Assembly (NCBI RefSeq): GCF_040361435.1
Contig: NZ_APNL01000014.1
Coordinates: 1 to 64,000 of the forward strand
Source of the DNA: Salinisphaera sp002433465
GTDB lineage: Bacteria > Pseudomonadota > Gammaproteobacteria > Nevskiales > Salinisphaeraceae
Length of the DNA stretch: 64,000 nt
Direction of reading: 5' to 3'
In this document: piece by piece, positions 1 to 9,083 of the stretch
How the letters are laid out: each line of letters starts with the position of its first letter
Numbering within the stretch: the stretch's first letter is position 1
Made by a program: the position numbers and the translations under genes
Notes under the pieces: model-generated
Seen by the model: only the letters and a program-made list of their open reading frames with translations
What the model was told of the DNA's origin: nothing
Database searches by the model: none

Positions 1-30
1 AAAAAAAACCCGGACGCGTCGGCGTCCGGG
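1..30 (-). terminator. Rho-independent terminator
   Basis: A perfect 9-bp stem (CCCGGACGC / GCGTCCGGG, loop GTCG) is followed, on the minus strand, by eight T. It lies just past the stop of the histidine-rich gene and would end the ArsR/His-rich transcript. Confidence 0.85.
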
Positions 31-65
31 CATGCGGGGTCGTTACAACCCGGCGGATCGACGGC

Positions 66-422
66 TTAGTTGACGACTTCGAGCGGGCCGTGATCGTCGC
101 AATGATCGCTGTGCGGGTGGTGCAGGTGGCCATCGACGAGATAGTCGACATGATCGCCATGGGGCACCGGCTCATGCCCGCAGCCGGGGCCGTGGACATG
201 GGATGCGTCGTGGCAGCCGCAGTCGTGTGCCGGCGTGCATTGATCGGGGTTCTTGTCCGATACCTCGATCACGTGCTCGTCCACGTGGTCACCGTGCGGA
301 TGGTGCAGGTGGCCATCGTGCAGATAGTCCACATGGTCGCCGTGGCGCACGCCGGTGTGCTCGCACTCCGGGCCGTGCGTATGCGGATGGGGCTGATGAT
401 GGTCGTGATTGCATTCGGTCAT
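66..422 (-). CDS. Histidine-rich metal-binding protein with internal duplication
   Basis: A 118-residue protein with no signal peptide or membrane segment. 29 residues are His and 7 are Cys. It is built of two copies of one unit (about residues 17-54 and 78-116), each starting GPxC and containing HGDHVDYLxDGHLHHPH, so it looks like an internal tandem duplication. The start is an ATG with a strong AAGGAG ribosome site 7 nt upstream. It sits 45 bp downstream of an ArsR/SmtB-type repressor gene on the same strand and ends at a terminator, so the two are probably one metal-inducible operon. I infer a cytoplasmic zinc (or other transition metal) buffer or chaperone. No catalytic motif is visible, and the metal is inferred from the regulator next door. 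Confidence 0.8.
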   Translation of the reverse strand: MTECNHDHHQPHPHTHGPECEHTGVRHGDHVDYLHDGHLHHPHGDHVDEHVIEVSDKNPDQCTPAHDCGCHDASHVHGPGCGHEPVPHGDHVDYLVDGHLHHPHSDHCDDHGPLEVVN

Positions 423-467
423 ATCGGGCTCCTTTGCTTGGGTTATCGAGAAGACGTGCTTGCGCGG

Positions 468-824
468 TTAGCGCGAACTCGTGTCCTCGGCTGAATGTTC
501 GAGGGCGGTGACAACGATCTGCAGTACGTGATCGTCGGTCAGCCGGTAATACATATGTTTGGCTTCACGGCGCCGGCTCACCAGCCGCGCGCCGAGCAGC
601 AGCTTGAGCCGTGCCGATACGGTCGTAACCTTTTGATCTTCCAGCGCGGCCAGTTCGGTGACACAGGTTTCGCCGTCCGCCAGCCGTGCCAGCAGGCGCA
701 GGCGATCCGGGTCGGCGAGTGCCTTGAACATATCCGCGGCAAACGAAAGATCAGCATCGATCGGCAGCCGTGGCGGCTGGGGGTCGACCGAATGTTCGCA
801 GGCGCTATGTGTTGTGGCCGTCAT
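468..824 (-). CDS. ArsR/SmtB-family metal-sensing repressor (zinc type)
   Basis: A 118-residue winged-helix regulator. The helix-turn-helix is around residues 51-75 (VTELAALEDQKVTTVSARL), and the wing is around residues 81-95. The C-terminal helix carries D97-x-H99-x10-H110-x2-E113. This is the exact spacing of the alpha-5 zinc site of SmtB/CzrA, so zinc (or Co/Cd) is the likely inducer. Cys54 is present, but the alpha-3 ELCVCDL cysteine pair of ArsR/CadC is absent. I chose the ATG at 824 over a TTG one codon upstream. The transcript starts inside or beside a long palindrome (829-864) that should be its own operator. The downstream gene is the histidine-rich protein. The family dissociates from DNA when metal binds. 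Confidence 0.85.
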   Translation of the reverse strand: MTATTHSACEHSVDPQPPRLPIDADLSFAADMFKALADPDRLRLLARLADGETCVTELAALEDQKVTTVSARLKLLLGARLVSRRREAKHMYYRLTDDHVLQIVVTALEHSAEDTSSR

Positions 825-828
825 CAAA

Positions 829-864
829 AATCTATCATTCCATGAATCGATGGAATGATAGATT
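829..864. promoter_or_regulatory. Operator palindrome for the ArsR/SmtB-like repressor
   Basis: A perfect 15-bp inverted repeat, AATCTATCATTCCAT / ATGGAATGATAGATT, separated by 6 bp. It begins 5 bp upstream of the repressor start codon and is AT-rich against a GC-rich background. A second nested symmetry (ATGAATC...GATTCAT) overlaps it. The position and symmetry fit autoregulation by a dimeric ArsR protein. Confidence 0.75.
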
Positions 865-1103
865 CATGAGCGGGCGCATGCAAGCGTTTTCGATATTTTT
901 CGACGTGTTTGGGCACGCGGGTCAGGCGAGCGCCGGCCGGCCCGAGCCGTGCTTGGGTATTGAACTGGCACCCACATCAACAATTGTTCGCGGTGATAAC
1001 GCGTGGTTGTGGATACGCGTGCGCCGTCAGCGGCTGCGAAGGTATTGAAAATAAACGACGGATGGGGCCGGATCGATAACGGCTCACCCGTCGAAAAACG
1101 CGT

Positions 1104-2798
1104 CTATTCGGCCGGCGCGGGCAGCTCGGCCGGTGGCGAGGTCCGCTCGGCACCGCCCGCAAACGCGCTCAGGAAGCGTTCGTAGAAGGCGTCCATTCGC
1201 AAGGCCGGGGCCGTGGCGCCGGGCGTCATGCCGGTCTGCCACTGCCAGCTATCGATGGCGGCGAGAACGGATGGATCGGTTGAGAGGATATGGATCGGCA
1301 CGTCTCGCGAGGCCTCGGGCCCGGTGATGATGGGCGCCGGCTGGTGGTCGCCGAGGATGACCAGCACCAGATCGTCGTGCGCGCGCTCGCCGACAAACGA
1401 AGCCAGCGTCGCCAACGAATAGTCGATGGCCTTGAGGTACTGGGCGCGGACCCGGTCGGGGTCCTTCCATACCTCGACCGGGGGGTCGCCGGCGCGGGCA
1501 TAGTCGTCGAACACCTGGCCATCGCCGATCGTGGCCCAGTCCAGCAGCGGCGGAATGGGTACCCACGGTGCATGGCTGGAAATCAGCGCGGCTTCGATCA
1601 TCACCGGCTGCTCGCCTGCCGGGTCGAGCTCGGCGCGCTGCAGTGCAGTCAGGGTGTACTGATCGGGCATGGTCACCCAGTTGAAGGGCTCGCCTTCATA
1701 GCCGAGATCGTCGCTGGCATAGACGCGGTCGTAGCCGAACCAGGCGGCCTCCGGCCAGTCGCGGGTGATGGCCGGCATGACCGCCGCGGTGCGCCAGCCG
1801 GCCTGGCCAAAGCGTCGGTTCAGGGATACGCGATCGCTGGCGATCAGCGCCTCGTAGCGCGGCTGGCTGTCGATCCATAGCCCGGACAAAAGCGTGGCGT
1901 GGGCCAGCCAGCTCTGGCCGCCCACGGTGGGCGCGGTCAGCCAGCCGCTGCGGGCCGTAAAGCCGGCCTCGCCGATACGCCGTTCGAAGTCGGCCAGCCG
2001 TGATTTGACCGTGTCGGCATAAAGGGCGCGCTCGAACAGGGTACGCCCATAGGATTCGACGAATACGAACAACACGTCCTTGCCCGCCAGACCGGCCAGG
2101 GTCGTTTCGCCCGGCGTGGGGGAACCACGCAGACCGGCTTCGAAGCGGGCGGTGTCGGCATGGCGGTTCTGGAATTGTTCGACGTGCATCGCCAGGCGGT
2201 CGTAGACCGGCGTGGGCCCATGCGGCCCCAGCCAGGCAATGATCAGGCTCACTGCGACGTACACGCCGAGCACTGCGGCCAGCACGCGGCGTTGTGGGCC
2301 GCGCGCCTGTGTCCAGGCGCCCAGGGCATGAAACAACAGCGCCAGCAGTAGCAGCAAAACGCCGGCGACCGCGATCAGGGCTACGGCTGCCGGCCAGGGC
2401 CCGATCGCCTGAGAGAATACGTTCCAGCCGAAACCGGGCAATTGGCTGTCGCGGGCGAGGTTGAAGGGCCGGCCGAAGGCCAGGCCGGTGGCCCAGTCGG
2501 CTAAGGTCAATGTCAGCACACCGGCAAAGACGAGCGTGACCAGCGCACGCAGCGCTCTGTCCTGTACTCGCGCCAGCAGCAATAGCGCAGCGAGCAGCAG
2601 GGCGGGCTCGATTGCTGCCCAGCGCCAGTCGCCGCCGGGCAGGCCGGGAACGATGGCAAGCGCATAAAGCGTCAGCAGCGCGACGACAGCGCCTGCAACG
2701 GGGGCGAAACGAAAACCGGGCAAAGCGTTAAGCTCCATGGTCCAAAGCGCTCGGCGGTGGCCGTGTTCGGTGGCGCACCGCCGGTACCAGTGTTTCAT
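1104..2798 (-). CDS. Membrane-anchored sulfatase / phosphoglycerol-transferase-like protein
   Basis: I chose the ATG at 2798 because it has AGAAGG about 8 nt upstream; a later ATG at 2738 is possible. The product is 564 residues. The N-terminal third holds several hydrophobic spans. The periplasmic C-terminal part is an alkaline-phosphatase-superfamily domain with FVFVESYGR (metal/nucleophile region), WLAHATLLSG and the late metal motif ILGDHQP. The layout resembles LTA-synthase or phosphoethanolamine-transferase relatives, so it may modify an envelope glycan or lipid; the substrate is unknown. No partner gene is adjacent, and the nearest upstream gene is separated by an opposite-facing terminator. 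Confidence 0.75.
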   Translation of the reverse strand: MKHWYRRCATEHGHRRALWTMELNALPGFRFAPVAGAVVALLTLYALAIVPGLPGGDWRWAAIEPALLLAALLLLARVQDRALRALVTLVFAGVLTLTLADWATGLAFGRPFNLARDSQLPGFGWNVFSQAIGPWPAAVALIAVAGVLLLLLALLFHALGAWTQARGPQRRVLAAVLGVYVAVSLIIAWLGPHGPTPVYDRLAMHVEQFQNRHADTARFEAGLRGSPTPGETTLAGLAGKDVLFVFVESYGRTLFERALYADTVKSRLADFERRIGEAGFTARSGWLTAPTVGGQSWLAHATLLSGLWIDSQPRYEALIASDRVSLNRRFGQAGWRTAAVMPAITRDWPEAAWFGYDRVYASDDLGYEGEPFNWVTMPDQYTLTALQRAELDPAGEQPVMIEAALISSHAPWVPIPPLLDWATIGDGQVFDDYARAGDPPVEVWKDPDRVRAQYLKAIDYSLATLASFVGERAHDDLVLVILGDHQPAPIITGPEASRDVPIHILSTDPSVLAAIDSWQWQTGMTPGATAPALRMDAFYERFLSAFAGGAERTSPPAELPAPAE

Positions 2799-3056
2799 AG
2801 TCCCTTCTGGAGCGGTCGCGATTCGGGCACTTGGCGATGACGCCCAACCGGCGCGCGGCGTTTTGCCTGTGCGTGGTGGATGCGCGAACGCCCCGGCTTC
2901 GAGCCGCTGCGCCGTGGGCCAATCGGCGTATACGGCGAATGGCGAATACAACGATTCAAACGCCGGGCGTAGGATCAGAATGCAGCCGATGAGCCGGTCC
3001 CGACGCCGGTCCCGGTCGGTGGCTGATTTCATGGTAGCTGTTGTGCGGTAAGAAAT

Positions 3057-3093
3057 ACCGGTATGCGCCCCTGGCGCATGCCGGTTTTTTTTT
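3057..3093. terminator. Strong stem-loop with plus-strand T run between two minus-strand genes
   Basis: A 13-bp stem (ACCGGTATGCGCC / GGCGCATGCCGGT, one wobble) is followed on the plus strand by nine T. On the minus strand the following tract is only TATTTCTT. Both flanking genes are on the minus strand, so it probably terminates the AraC-regulator transcript weakly and blocks plus-strand antisense transcription strongly. Confidence 0.7.
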
Positions 3094-3100
3094 GTCCGGC

Positions 3101-4039
3101 TTAGAAGGCGTGGCGGTGGTCGGCGGGGGTAATCGTGTCCACCGCCTGATGTTCACGCCGATAGTCGCGTGGCGGAATGCCGGTCACCTTCTTGAACAGC
3201 CGCGAAAAATAATAGGGGTCGTCGTAGCCCAGATCGCAGGCGATCTCGGTCACGCTCCATTCGGTGATATCGAGCAGATAGCAGGCGCGGCTGATCTTCA
3301 GGCGCTGAAAGGCCTGCATGGGCGTTTGCCCGGTCTGGCGTTTGTATTCGCGGATGAAGTGATAGCGCGATATCGAGCTGGTCGCCGCAACCAGCGCGTC
3401 GAGGTCGATACGGTCATGCAGATGCGCCTGCAGCCAGGCCTGCACGCGATCGATATCGAGTGCCGTGCTCCGCTGACTGTGCTGGCGATGCACCAGCGCC
3501 ATGAACGACAGAATGCTCTGCAGCAGGTTTGCGGCATACACGAAGTGATGATCGCGAAAGCGTTCTGCCACCGTGAGCAGCAGATTCAGGTCGTCGGTCA
3601 GGCGTGGATGCAGGCCGACCGGCACCACGAACGTCTCACGCACCTCGGCAATTTCGTCGAAGAAACAGTCGACGGCATCACCGCCCAGATGCGCCCAGTA
3701 GATCGACCACGGGTCGTTGCGATTGGCGCAGTAGCTGTGGCGTTCGCCGGCGCGTAGCAGCAGCACGTCCCCCGGGCCGATCGCCTGCTGACGCCCTTCC
3801 CGCCGTGCAATACCCGAGCCGGCCAGGCAGTAGATGAACAGATGATCGCGCGGATTGCGCCGGCCCATGCGATGGCCGGCCGCGGTTGGATAGTAGCCCA
3901 CGCCGTGGGGCAGGCAGTCGCGACACAGCGGGTTGCCTGCCATTGCATCGACCAGCCCCTGCGGAATGATCACGCGCCGGCCGGTGTCGGGCAGCGGCCA
4001 GCGCGAGGTTTCTATGCCGGCATCCGCTAGATCACGCAT
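3101..4039 (-). CDS. mmsR: AraC-family activator of the valine-catabolic locus (MmsR-like)
   Basis: A 312-residue regulator. The N-terminal cupin-type ligand domain spans about residues 20-180 (RDHLFIYCLAGSGIARREG, GDVLLLRAGERHSY). The C-terminal pair of AraC helix-turn-helix motifs spans about residues 210-300 (YHFIREYKRQTGQTPMQAF and SVTEIACDLGYDDPYYFSRLFKK). The ATG at 4039 is preferred to a TTG nine codons upstream. It is divergent from the GntP permease and the mmsA-mmsB genes. In Pseudomonas an AraC protein, MmsR, activates mmsAB, so that role is inferred here. The inducer is probably a valine-pathway intermediate such as 3-hydroxyisobutyrate. Confidence 0.8.
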   Translation of the reverse strand: MRDLADAGIETSRWPLPDTGRRVIIPQGLVDAMAGNPLCRDCLPHGVGYYPTAAGHRMGRRNPRDHLFIYCLAGSGIARREGRQQAIGPGDVLLLRAGERHSYCANRNDPWSIYWAHLGGDAVDCFFDEIAEVRETFVVPVGLHPRLTDDLNLLLTVAERFRDHHFVYAANLLQSILSFMALVHRQHSQRSTALDIDRVQAWLQAHLHDRIDLDALVAATSSISRYHFIREYKRQTGQTPMQAFQRLKISRACYLLDITEWSVTEIACDLGYDDPYYFSRLFKKVTGIPPRDYRREHQAVDTITPADHRHAF

Positions 4040-4184
4040 GAAGCAATTTTGTCCAGCCCGGGTCAATTAAAGCCATTTCAGACGGTAGATCAGCATGATC
4101 TGATTGGCAATAAATTAGAAATCGGCACGACGGCCCAGGCGGCCGATCGTCGTCGAGAAATAACAATAAGGCGGAGGAGACGAA

Positions 4185-5498
4185 ATGCTGGTGCTCAGCT
4201 ATTTCGGTCTGTTGGCGAGCCTGGTGCTGCTCGTCGCGCTGACCATGCGCGGTGTGAACATCATCGTGGCCGCGGTTGGCTGTTCGGTGCTGGTGGCCCT
4301 GTGCAGCCAGGTGCCGCTGCGCGAGGCCATGCTCGTCGATTACATGGACGGCTTCACCGGTTTTTTCACCACCTGGTTTCCGGCCATTCTGCTCGGCGCC
4401 ATCTTCGGCCAGCTCATGGATGACAGCGGCGCGGCGAAGGCGATCGCCGGCAAGTCGCGGCAGTGGTTCGGCGAACAGCGGGCGGTCGCGGCCGTGATCG
4501 GCGCCGCCGCCATCCTTACCTATGGCGGGGTGAGCGTCTTCGTGGTGGGTTTTAGCGTCTACCCCATCGCCTACGAGCTGTTTCGCGGCGCCGATCTGCC
4601 GCATCGCTTCATCCCGGTGGCCATGGTGTTCGGCTCGATCTCCTTCACCATGACCTCGCCCGGTTCGCCCGAGGTTCAGAACCTCATTCCGACCGAATAT
4701 TTCGGCACCACGCCGATTGCGGGTGGCCTGATCGGCATTTTCAGCGGTCTGCTGATCCTGGCCATCGGCTCGCTGGCTATCCGCCGTACCATCGGCCAGG
4801 CAGTGGCCGCGGGCGAAACCTTCGATCCGCCGGCTGCGGCCGCTGCCCGTGCGGCGTCCACGCCGGCGGATCGGCCGGTGCCCATTCTGGCCGCCCTCGC
4901 GCCGATGGTGGTGCTCGTGGGCTCGTTCAACGTCTTCTCCTTCGTCTTCGATATTCGCGCGGTGGAGGCGCTGCTGATCGCGATCCTGATCAGCCTGGTG
5001 CTCGGCTTCGTGCTGTTGAATCGACGCCTGGCGGCGCGTATCCGCACCCTCGGCAGCGGCGCGGATAACGCCCTGGTCGCCACCGCCAACACCTGTGCGG
5101 TGGTGGGCTTCGGTGCGGTGGTATCGCAGACGCCGGCCTTCGATCAGATCGTCGAGCAGCTCACGAGCATGCCCGGCCTGGAATACGCCGGCCTTGCCAT
5201 GGCGGTGACCGTGATCGCCGGCATCACCGGCTCGGCCTCCGGCGGGCTGGGGATCGCCCTGCCGATTCTGGCGCCCATCTATCAGGGCATGGGGCTGGAC
5301 AACGGCGCCATGCACCGCATTTCCGCGCTGGCCTCGGGCGGGCTCGATTCTCTGCCGCACAACGGTTATGTGGTGACCACCGTCCGCGTGATCTGCAACG
5401 AAACGCATCAACGCGCCTATCCGGCGATCTTCATGGCCAGCGTGCTGGTGCCGTCCATCGTGCTCGCGATCGCGGTGGTGCTGTACACGATTTTTTGA
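4185..5498 (+). CDS. GntP-family permease
   Basis: A 437-residue polytopic membrane protein preceded by a GGAGGAG ribosome site. It has 10-12 hydrophobic segments and GntP-like regions (VFGSISFTMTSPGSPEVQN, ITGSASGGLGIALPILAPI, GGLDSLPHNGYVVT). GntP-family carriers take up gluconate, 3-hydroxybutyrate and similar hydroxy acids with protons. It is the first gene facing the valine genes and is divergent from the AraC regulator. Uptake of 3-hydroxyisobutyrate or another hydroxy acid feeding this pathway is a reasonable inference, but the substrate is not proven by sequence. Confidence 0.8.
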   Translation: MLVLSYFGLLASLVLLVALTMRGVNIIVAAVGCSVLVALCSQVPLREAMLVDYMDGFTGFFTTWFPAILLGAIFGQLMDDSGAAKAIAGKSRQWFGEQRAVAAVIGAAAILTYGGVSVFVVGFSVYPIAYELFRGADLPHRFIPVAMVFGSISFTMTSPGSPEVQNLIPTEYFGTTPIAGGLIGIFSGLLILAIGSLAIRRTIGQAVAAGETFDPPAAAAARAASTPADRPVPILAALAPMVVLVGSFNVFSFVFDIRAVEALLIAILISLVLGFVLLNRRLAARIRTLGSGADNALVATANTCAVVGFGAVVSQTPAFDQIVEQLTSMPGLEYAGLAMAVTVIAGITGSASGGLGIALPILAPIYQGMGLDNGAMHRISALASGGLDSLPHNGYVVTTVRVICNETHQRAYPAIFMASVLVPSIVLAIAVVLYTIF

Positions 5499-5598
5499 CC
5501 CGGCGAACGCAGCACAACCCGGTGCATGCTTCGACAGACATCCGTTGATTCGGCGGCTTGACCAGCGCCGACCATTTGAAAGCTAGAAGGTGAATGCC

Positions 5599-7125
5599 AT
5601 GACCTCGTCCCAGATCCAGAACATACGCAAGAGTGGCCACGTGCCGCTGTTCATCGACGGCGAATTCGTCGACAGCGCCACCTCGGAGTGGATCGAGTTG
5701 AACAACCCGGCCAGCCAGGCGGTTATCGCCCAGGTGCCGGTGGCGACCGACGATGAAATGCAGCGCGCGGTCGAATCCGCCAAGGCGGCGTTCAAGGCGT
5801 GGCGCGATGTGCCCACCGTCGAGCGCGTGCGCTATCTGTTCAAGTATCAGGCCCTGCTCAAGGAACGTCAGGAAGACATCGCCCGGGTGCTTTCCGAAGA
5901 AACCGGCAAGACCTTTGCCGACGCCATGGGCGATGTCTGGCGCGGGATCGAAGTGGTGGAACACGGCTGCGGCATGACCACCCACATGATGGGCGAAACC
6001 GCCGAGAACGTGGCCCGCAATATCGATACCCACAGCTATGTGCACCCGATCGGCGTATGCGCCGGCATCACGCCCTTCAACTTCCCGGCCATGATCCCGC
6101 TGTGGATGTATCCGCTGGCGGTGGCCTGCGGCAACAGCTTCATCCTCAAGCCTTCGGAGCAGGATCCGCTCACGCCGGTGATGCTCACCGAGCTGTTCGC
6201 CGAAGCGGGCTTTCCCAAGGGGCTGCTCCAGCTCATCCACGGCGACAAACGCCAGGTGGACGCCATTCTCGATCACCCGGATGTGAAGGCGGTGTCGTTC
6301 GTGGGCTCGGTCCCGGTGGCCGAGCACGTCTATAGAAAAGGCACGCACAACCTCAAGCGCGTGCAGGCCATGGCCGGGGCCAAGAATCACATGATCGTCA
6401 TGCCCGATGCCGACAAGGATCAGGTGGTGTCGTCGCTGGTCGGCTCCTCCTGTGGCGCGGCCGGACAGCGTTGCATGGCCATTTCCGTGGCCGTGCTGGT
6501 AGGCGAATCCACCCGCGACTGGGTCGACGATATCAAGAACGCGCTGGCCGAGATCCGTCCCGGCGCGCCGGGCGACGACGGTGCCGCCTACGGCCCGCTG
6601 ATCAACAAGAAATCACGCGACCGCGTACGCGACTTGATCCAGGGCGCGGCCGCCGAGGGTGCCGACGTACTGCTCGACGGCTCGGACTGCACGGTCGACG
6701 GCTACCCCGACGGCAACTGGGTTGGCCCCACGCTGTTCGACAACGTCACCACCGACATGGCGATCTATCAGGAAGAGATCTTCGGACCGGCCCTGTGCGT
6801 GATGCATGTCGACACCCTCGAAGAGGCGATCGAGCTGGTCAACGCCAACCCCTACGGCAACGGCACGTCGATTTTCACCAAGTCGGGTGCGGCCGCACGC
6901 AAGTATCAGCACGAAACCGAAGTCGGCCAGGTCGGCATCAATCTGCCGATTCCGGTGCCGGCGCCGTTTTTCTCCTTCACCGGATCCAAGAACTCCTTCT
7001 TCGGCGATCTGCATGCCTATGGCAAGCAGGCGGTGCGCTTCTATACCGAAACCAAGACCGTGATCTCGCGCTGGCCCGAGGACGATGTGCCTTCGGGGCC
7101 GAACATGACGATCAATATGCGGTAG
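5599..7125 (+). CDS. mmsA: Methylmalonate-semialdehyde dehydrogenase (CoA-acylating)
   Basis: A 508-residue aldehyde dehydrogenase. The ATG at 5599 lies 8 nt after AGAAGG; a GTG three codons earlier is less well placed. It converts methylmalonate semialdehyde plus CoA and NAD+ to propionyl-CoA and CO2, the last step of valine breakdown. The catalytic Cys is in GQRCMAIS (about residue 292). GVCAGITPFNFPAMIPLWMY and FVGSVPVAEHVY are typical MmsA motifs. The general-base Glu of ordinary aldehyde dehydrogenases is not expected in this CoA-dependent class. It begins the tight run mmsA, acyl-CoA dehydrogenase, hydratase, hydrolase, mmsB. Confidence 0.95.
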   Translation: MTSSQIQNIRKSGHVPLFIDGEFVDSATSEWIELNNPASQAVIAQVPVATDDEMQRAVESAKAAFKAWRDVPTVERVRYLFKYQALLKERQEDIARVLSEETGKTFADAMGDVWRGIEVVEHGCGMTTHMMGETAENVARNIDTHSYVHPIGVCAGITPFNFPAMIPLWMYPLAVACGNSFILKPSEQDPLTPVMLTELFAEAGFPKGLLQLIHGDKRQVDAILDHPDVKAVSFVGSVPVAEHVYRKGTHNLKRVQAMAGAKNHMIVMPDADKDQVVSSLVGSSCGAAGQRCMAISVAVLVGESTRDWVDDIKNALAEIRPGAPGDDGAAYGPLINKKSRDRVRDLIQGAAAEGADVLLDGSDCTVDGYPDGNWVGPTLFDNVTTDMAIYQEEIFGPALCVMHVDTLEEAIELVNANPYGNGTSIFTKSGAAARKYQHETEVGQVGINLPIPVPAPFFSFTGSKNSFFGDLHAYGKQAVRFYTETKTVISRWPEDDVPSGPNMTINMR

Positions 7126-7134
7126 GAGGCGGCT

Positions 7135-8295
7135 ATGGATTTCGAACTCAACGACACCCAGATCGCACTGCGCGAGGCCGCTGAGGACTTTGCGAGATCC
7201 GCTCTTGCGCCCAAGGCGGCCGAGTGGGACGCCGAGGCCTATTTCCCGCGCGAGGTGATCGCCCAGGCCGGCGAGCTGGGCTTCTGTGGCCTGTATACGC
7301 CCGAGGCTCAGGGTGGGCTGGGGCTGGCCCGCCTCGACAGCGCGATGATCTTTGAAGCCTTGTCTGCCGGCTGCACCTCGACCGCGGCCTATATCAGCAT
7401 CCACAACATGGCGACCTGGATGGTCGCCACGTTCGGCGGCGACGACGTGCGCGAGCAGTGGTGCGGCGAACTCACGGCGGGTGACAAGCTGGCCTCCTAT
7501 TGCCTGACCGAGCCGGGGGCGGGCTCGGATGCGGCATCGCTCAAGACCAAGGCCCAGCGCGACGGCGACGCCTACGTGCTCAACGGCAGCAAGTGCTTCA
7601 TTTCGGGCGCGGGCGATACCGATCTGCTCGTGGTGATGGCCCGCACCGGCAAGGCCGGAGCGGGCGGCATCAGCGCCTTTGCGGTGCCCGCGGATGCGCC
7701 CGGTATCAGCTATGGGCGCAAGGAACCCAAGATGGGCTGGAACAGCCAGGCCACGCGGACCATCACCTTCGACGATGTGCGCGTGCCGGCGGCCAACCGG
7801 CTGGGCGAGGAAGGCCAGGGGTTTTCCATCGCCATGAAAGGCCTCGACGGCGGGCGGATCAATATCGCTTCCTGTTCGCTGGGTACTGCCCAGGCAGCGC
7901 TCGACGCCGCCCGCCGCTACATGAGCGAACGCCAGCAGTTCGGGCGCAGGCTGGAAGATTTCCAGGCGCTCCAGTTCAAGCTCGCCGATATGGCCACCGA
8001 ACTGATCGCGTCGCGCCAGATGGTATGGCTGGCCGCCAGCCGGCTCGATGCCGGACACGGCGAAGCCACCGCGTTCTGTGCCATGGCCAAACGGCTGGCG
8101 ACCGATCGCTGCTTCGATATCTGCAACGACGCGCTGCAGATCCACGGCGGCTACGGTTATATCCGCGAATACCCGCTGGAACGCCATGTGCGCGACGTGC
8201 GCGTGCACCAGATTCTGGAAGGCACCAACGAAATCATGCGCTTGATCATCGCCCGCCGGGTGCTGGCCGATCACGACGGGGATACTCTGCGATGA
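7135..8295 (+). CDS. Acyl-CoA dehydrogenase, probably isobutyryl-CoA dehydrogenase
   Basis: A 386-residue FAD-dependent acyl-CoA dehydrogenase. CLTEPGAGSDAASLKT is the FAD/substrate signature, and QIHGGYGYIREYPLERHVRD with QILEGTNEIMR is the C-terminal signature; the Glu in LEGTNE fits the catalytic base. It starts 9 bp after mmsA and shares ATGA with the next gene, so translation is probably coupled. By context it oxidises isobutyryl-CoA to methacrylyl-CoA in valine breakdown. Specificity is inferred from the operon and not from a diagnostic residue. Confidence 0.9.
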   Translation: MDFELNDTQIALREAAEDFARSALAPKAAEWDAEAYFPREVIAQAGELGFCGLYTPEAQGGLGLARLDSAMIFEALSAGCTSTAAYISIHNMATWMVATFGGDDVREQWCGELTAGDKLASYCLTEPGAGSDAASLKTKAQRDGDAYVLNGSKCFISGAGDTDLLVVMARTGKAGAGGISAFAVPADAPGISYGRKEPKMGWNSQATRTITFDDVRVPAANRLGEEGQGFSIAMKGLDGGRINIASCSLGTAQAALDAARRYMSERQQFGRRLEDFQALQFKLADMATELIASRQMVWLAASRLDAGHGEATAFCAMAKRLATDRCFDICNDALQIHGGYGYIREYPLERHVRDVRVHQILEGTNEIMRLIIARRVLADHDGDTLR

Positions 8296-9083
8296 GCCGC
8301 GCACCGTTGCGTATCGAACGCCTCGGCCGCACGGCCGTCCTGACGTTCGATAACCCGCCAGCGCATACGCTGGATGCGGCCGGGCTGCGCGAACTGGCTG
8401 CGCAGCTGGACGCGCTCGAAGCCGAGCGCGATATCGCTGCGCTGGTAATCACCGGCGCCGGCGAGCGCTTCTTCTGTGCCGGCGACGATCTCAATATGTA
8501 TGTCGACGTCAGCCCGGCCGCGGCCCGCGAACTCACCCGCCTGCTGGCGGCGGTGGTGACCCGCCTGCACGGGTTTTCCGGGGTCACGGTCGCGGCGATC
8601 AACGGCTGGTGTCTCGGCGCCGGGCTGGAATGCGCGCTGGCCTGTGATACGCGGATCGGCGAAGCCCATGCCCGCTTCGGCCTGCCGGAAGGGCGGGTCG
8701 GCCTGCTGCCCTGTGGCGGCGGTACCGCCACGCTGGCCGCCCAGGTCGGTGAAGGCTGGGCCAAGCGGCTGATTCTCTGCGGCGAAACCCTCGATGCCGA
8801 AACCGCGCAACGCATCGGCCTGATCGAGGCTTCGGCGGCGAAGGGTGCCAGCCGTGAGGCCGCGCTCGCCCTCGCCGATCTGGCCATGCGTCAGAGCCCG
8901 GCCGCGCTTGCGGCCGCCAAGACACTTATCCACGCCAACCGGCATGCTCCGCTGACCGAGGCGCTGGCTAGCGAGCGCGCGGCCTTCGGCCGGCTGTTCG
9001 AGGCGCCCGACGCGGCCGAAGGCGTGGCGGCCTTTCTGGAAAAACGCGAGCCCGTATGGGGCCATGTCAGGAGTACGCAATGA
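8292..9083 (+). CDS. Enoyl-CoA hydratase/isomerase family protein
   Basis: A 263-residue crotonase-fold protein. The ATG overlaps the stop of the acyl-CoA dehydrogenase (ATGA). The oxyanion-hole regions are FFCAGDDLNMY and INGWCLGAGLECALACDTRI. The acid/base region is FGLPEGRVGLLPCGGGT, which has a Glu at the usual first catalytic position. It probably hydrates methacrylyl-CoA to 3-hydroxyisobutyryl-CoA. Its stop overlaps the start of the next crotonase-family gene, again as ATGA. Confidence 0.88.
   Translation: MSRAPLRIERLGRTAVLTFDNPPAHTLDAAGLRELAAQLDALEAERDIAALVITGAGERFFCAGDDLNMYVDVSPAAARELTRLLAAVVTRLHGFSGVTVAAINGWCLGAGLECALACDTRIGEAHARFGLPEGRVGLLPCGGGTATLAAQVGEGWAKRLILCGETLDAETAQRIGLIEASAAKGASREAALALADLAMRQSPAALAAAKTLIHANRHAPLTEALASERAAFGRLFEAPDAAEGVAAFLEKREPVWGHVRSTQ

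Noticed and set aside
4032..5411. Long minus-strand open frame opposite the GntP permease gene
   Set aside because: It is a low-complexity His/Asp/Arg-rich translation typical of the antisense of a GC-rich gene; the plus strand has clear membrane-protein motifs and a ribosome site.
6613..8304. Long minus-strand open frame opposite mmsA and the acyl-CoA dehydrogenase gene
   Set aside because: It spans two well-recognised genes on the other strand, has no family motif and shows antisense-type composition.
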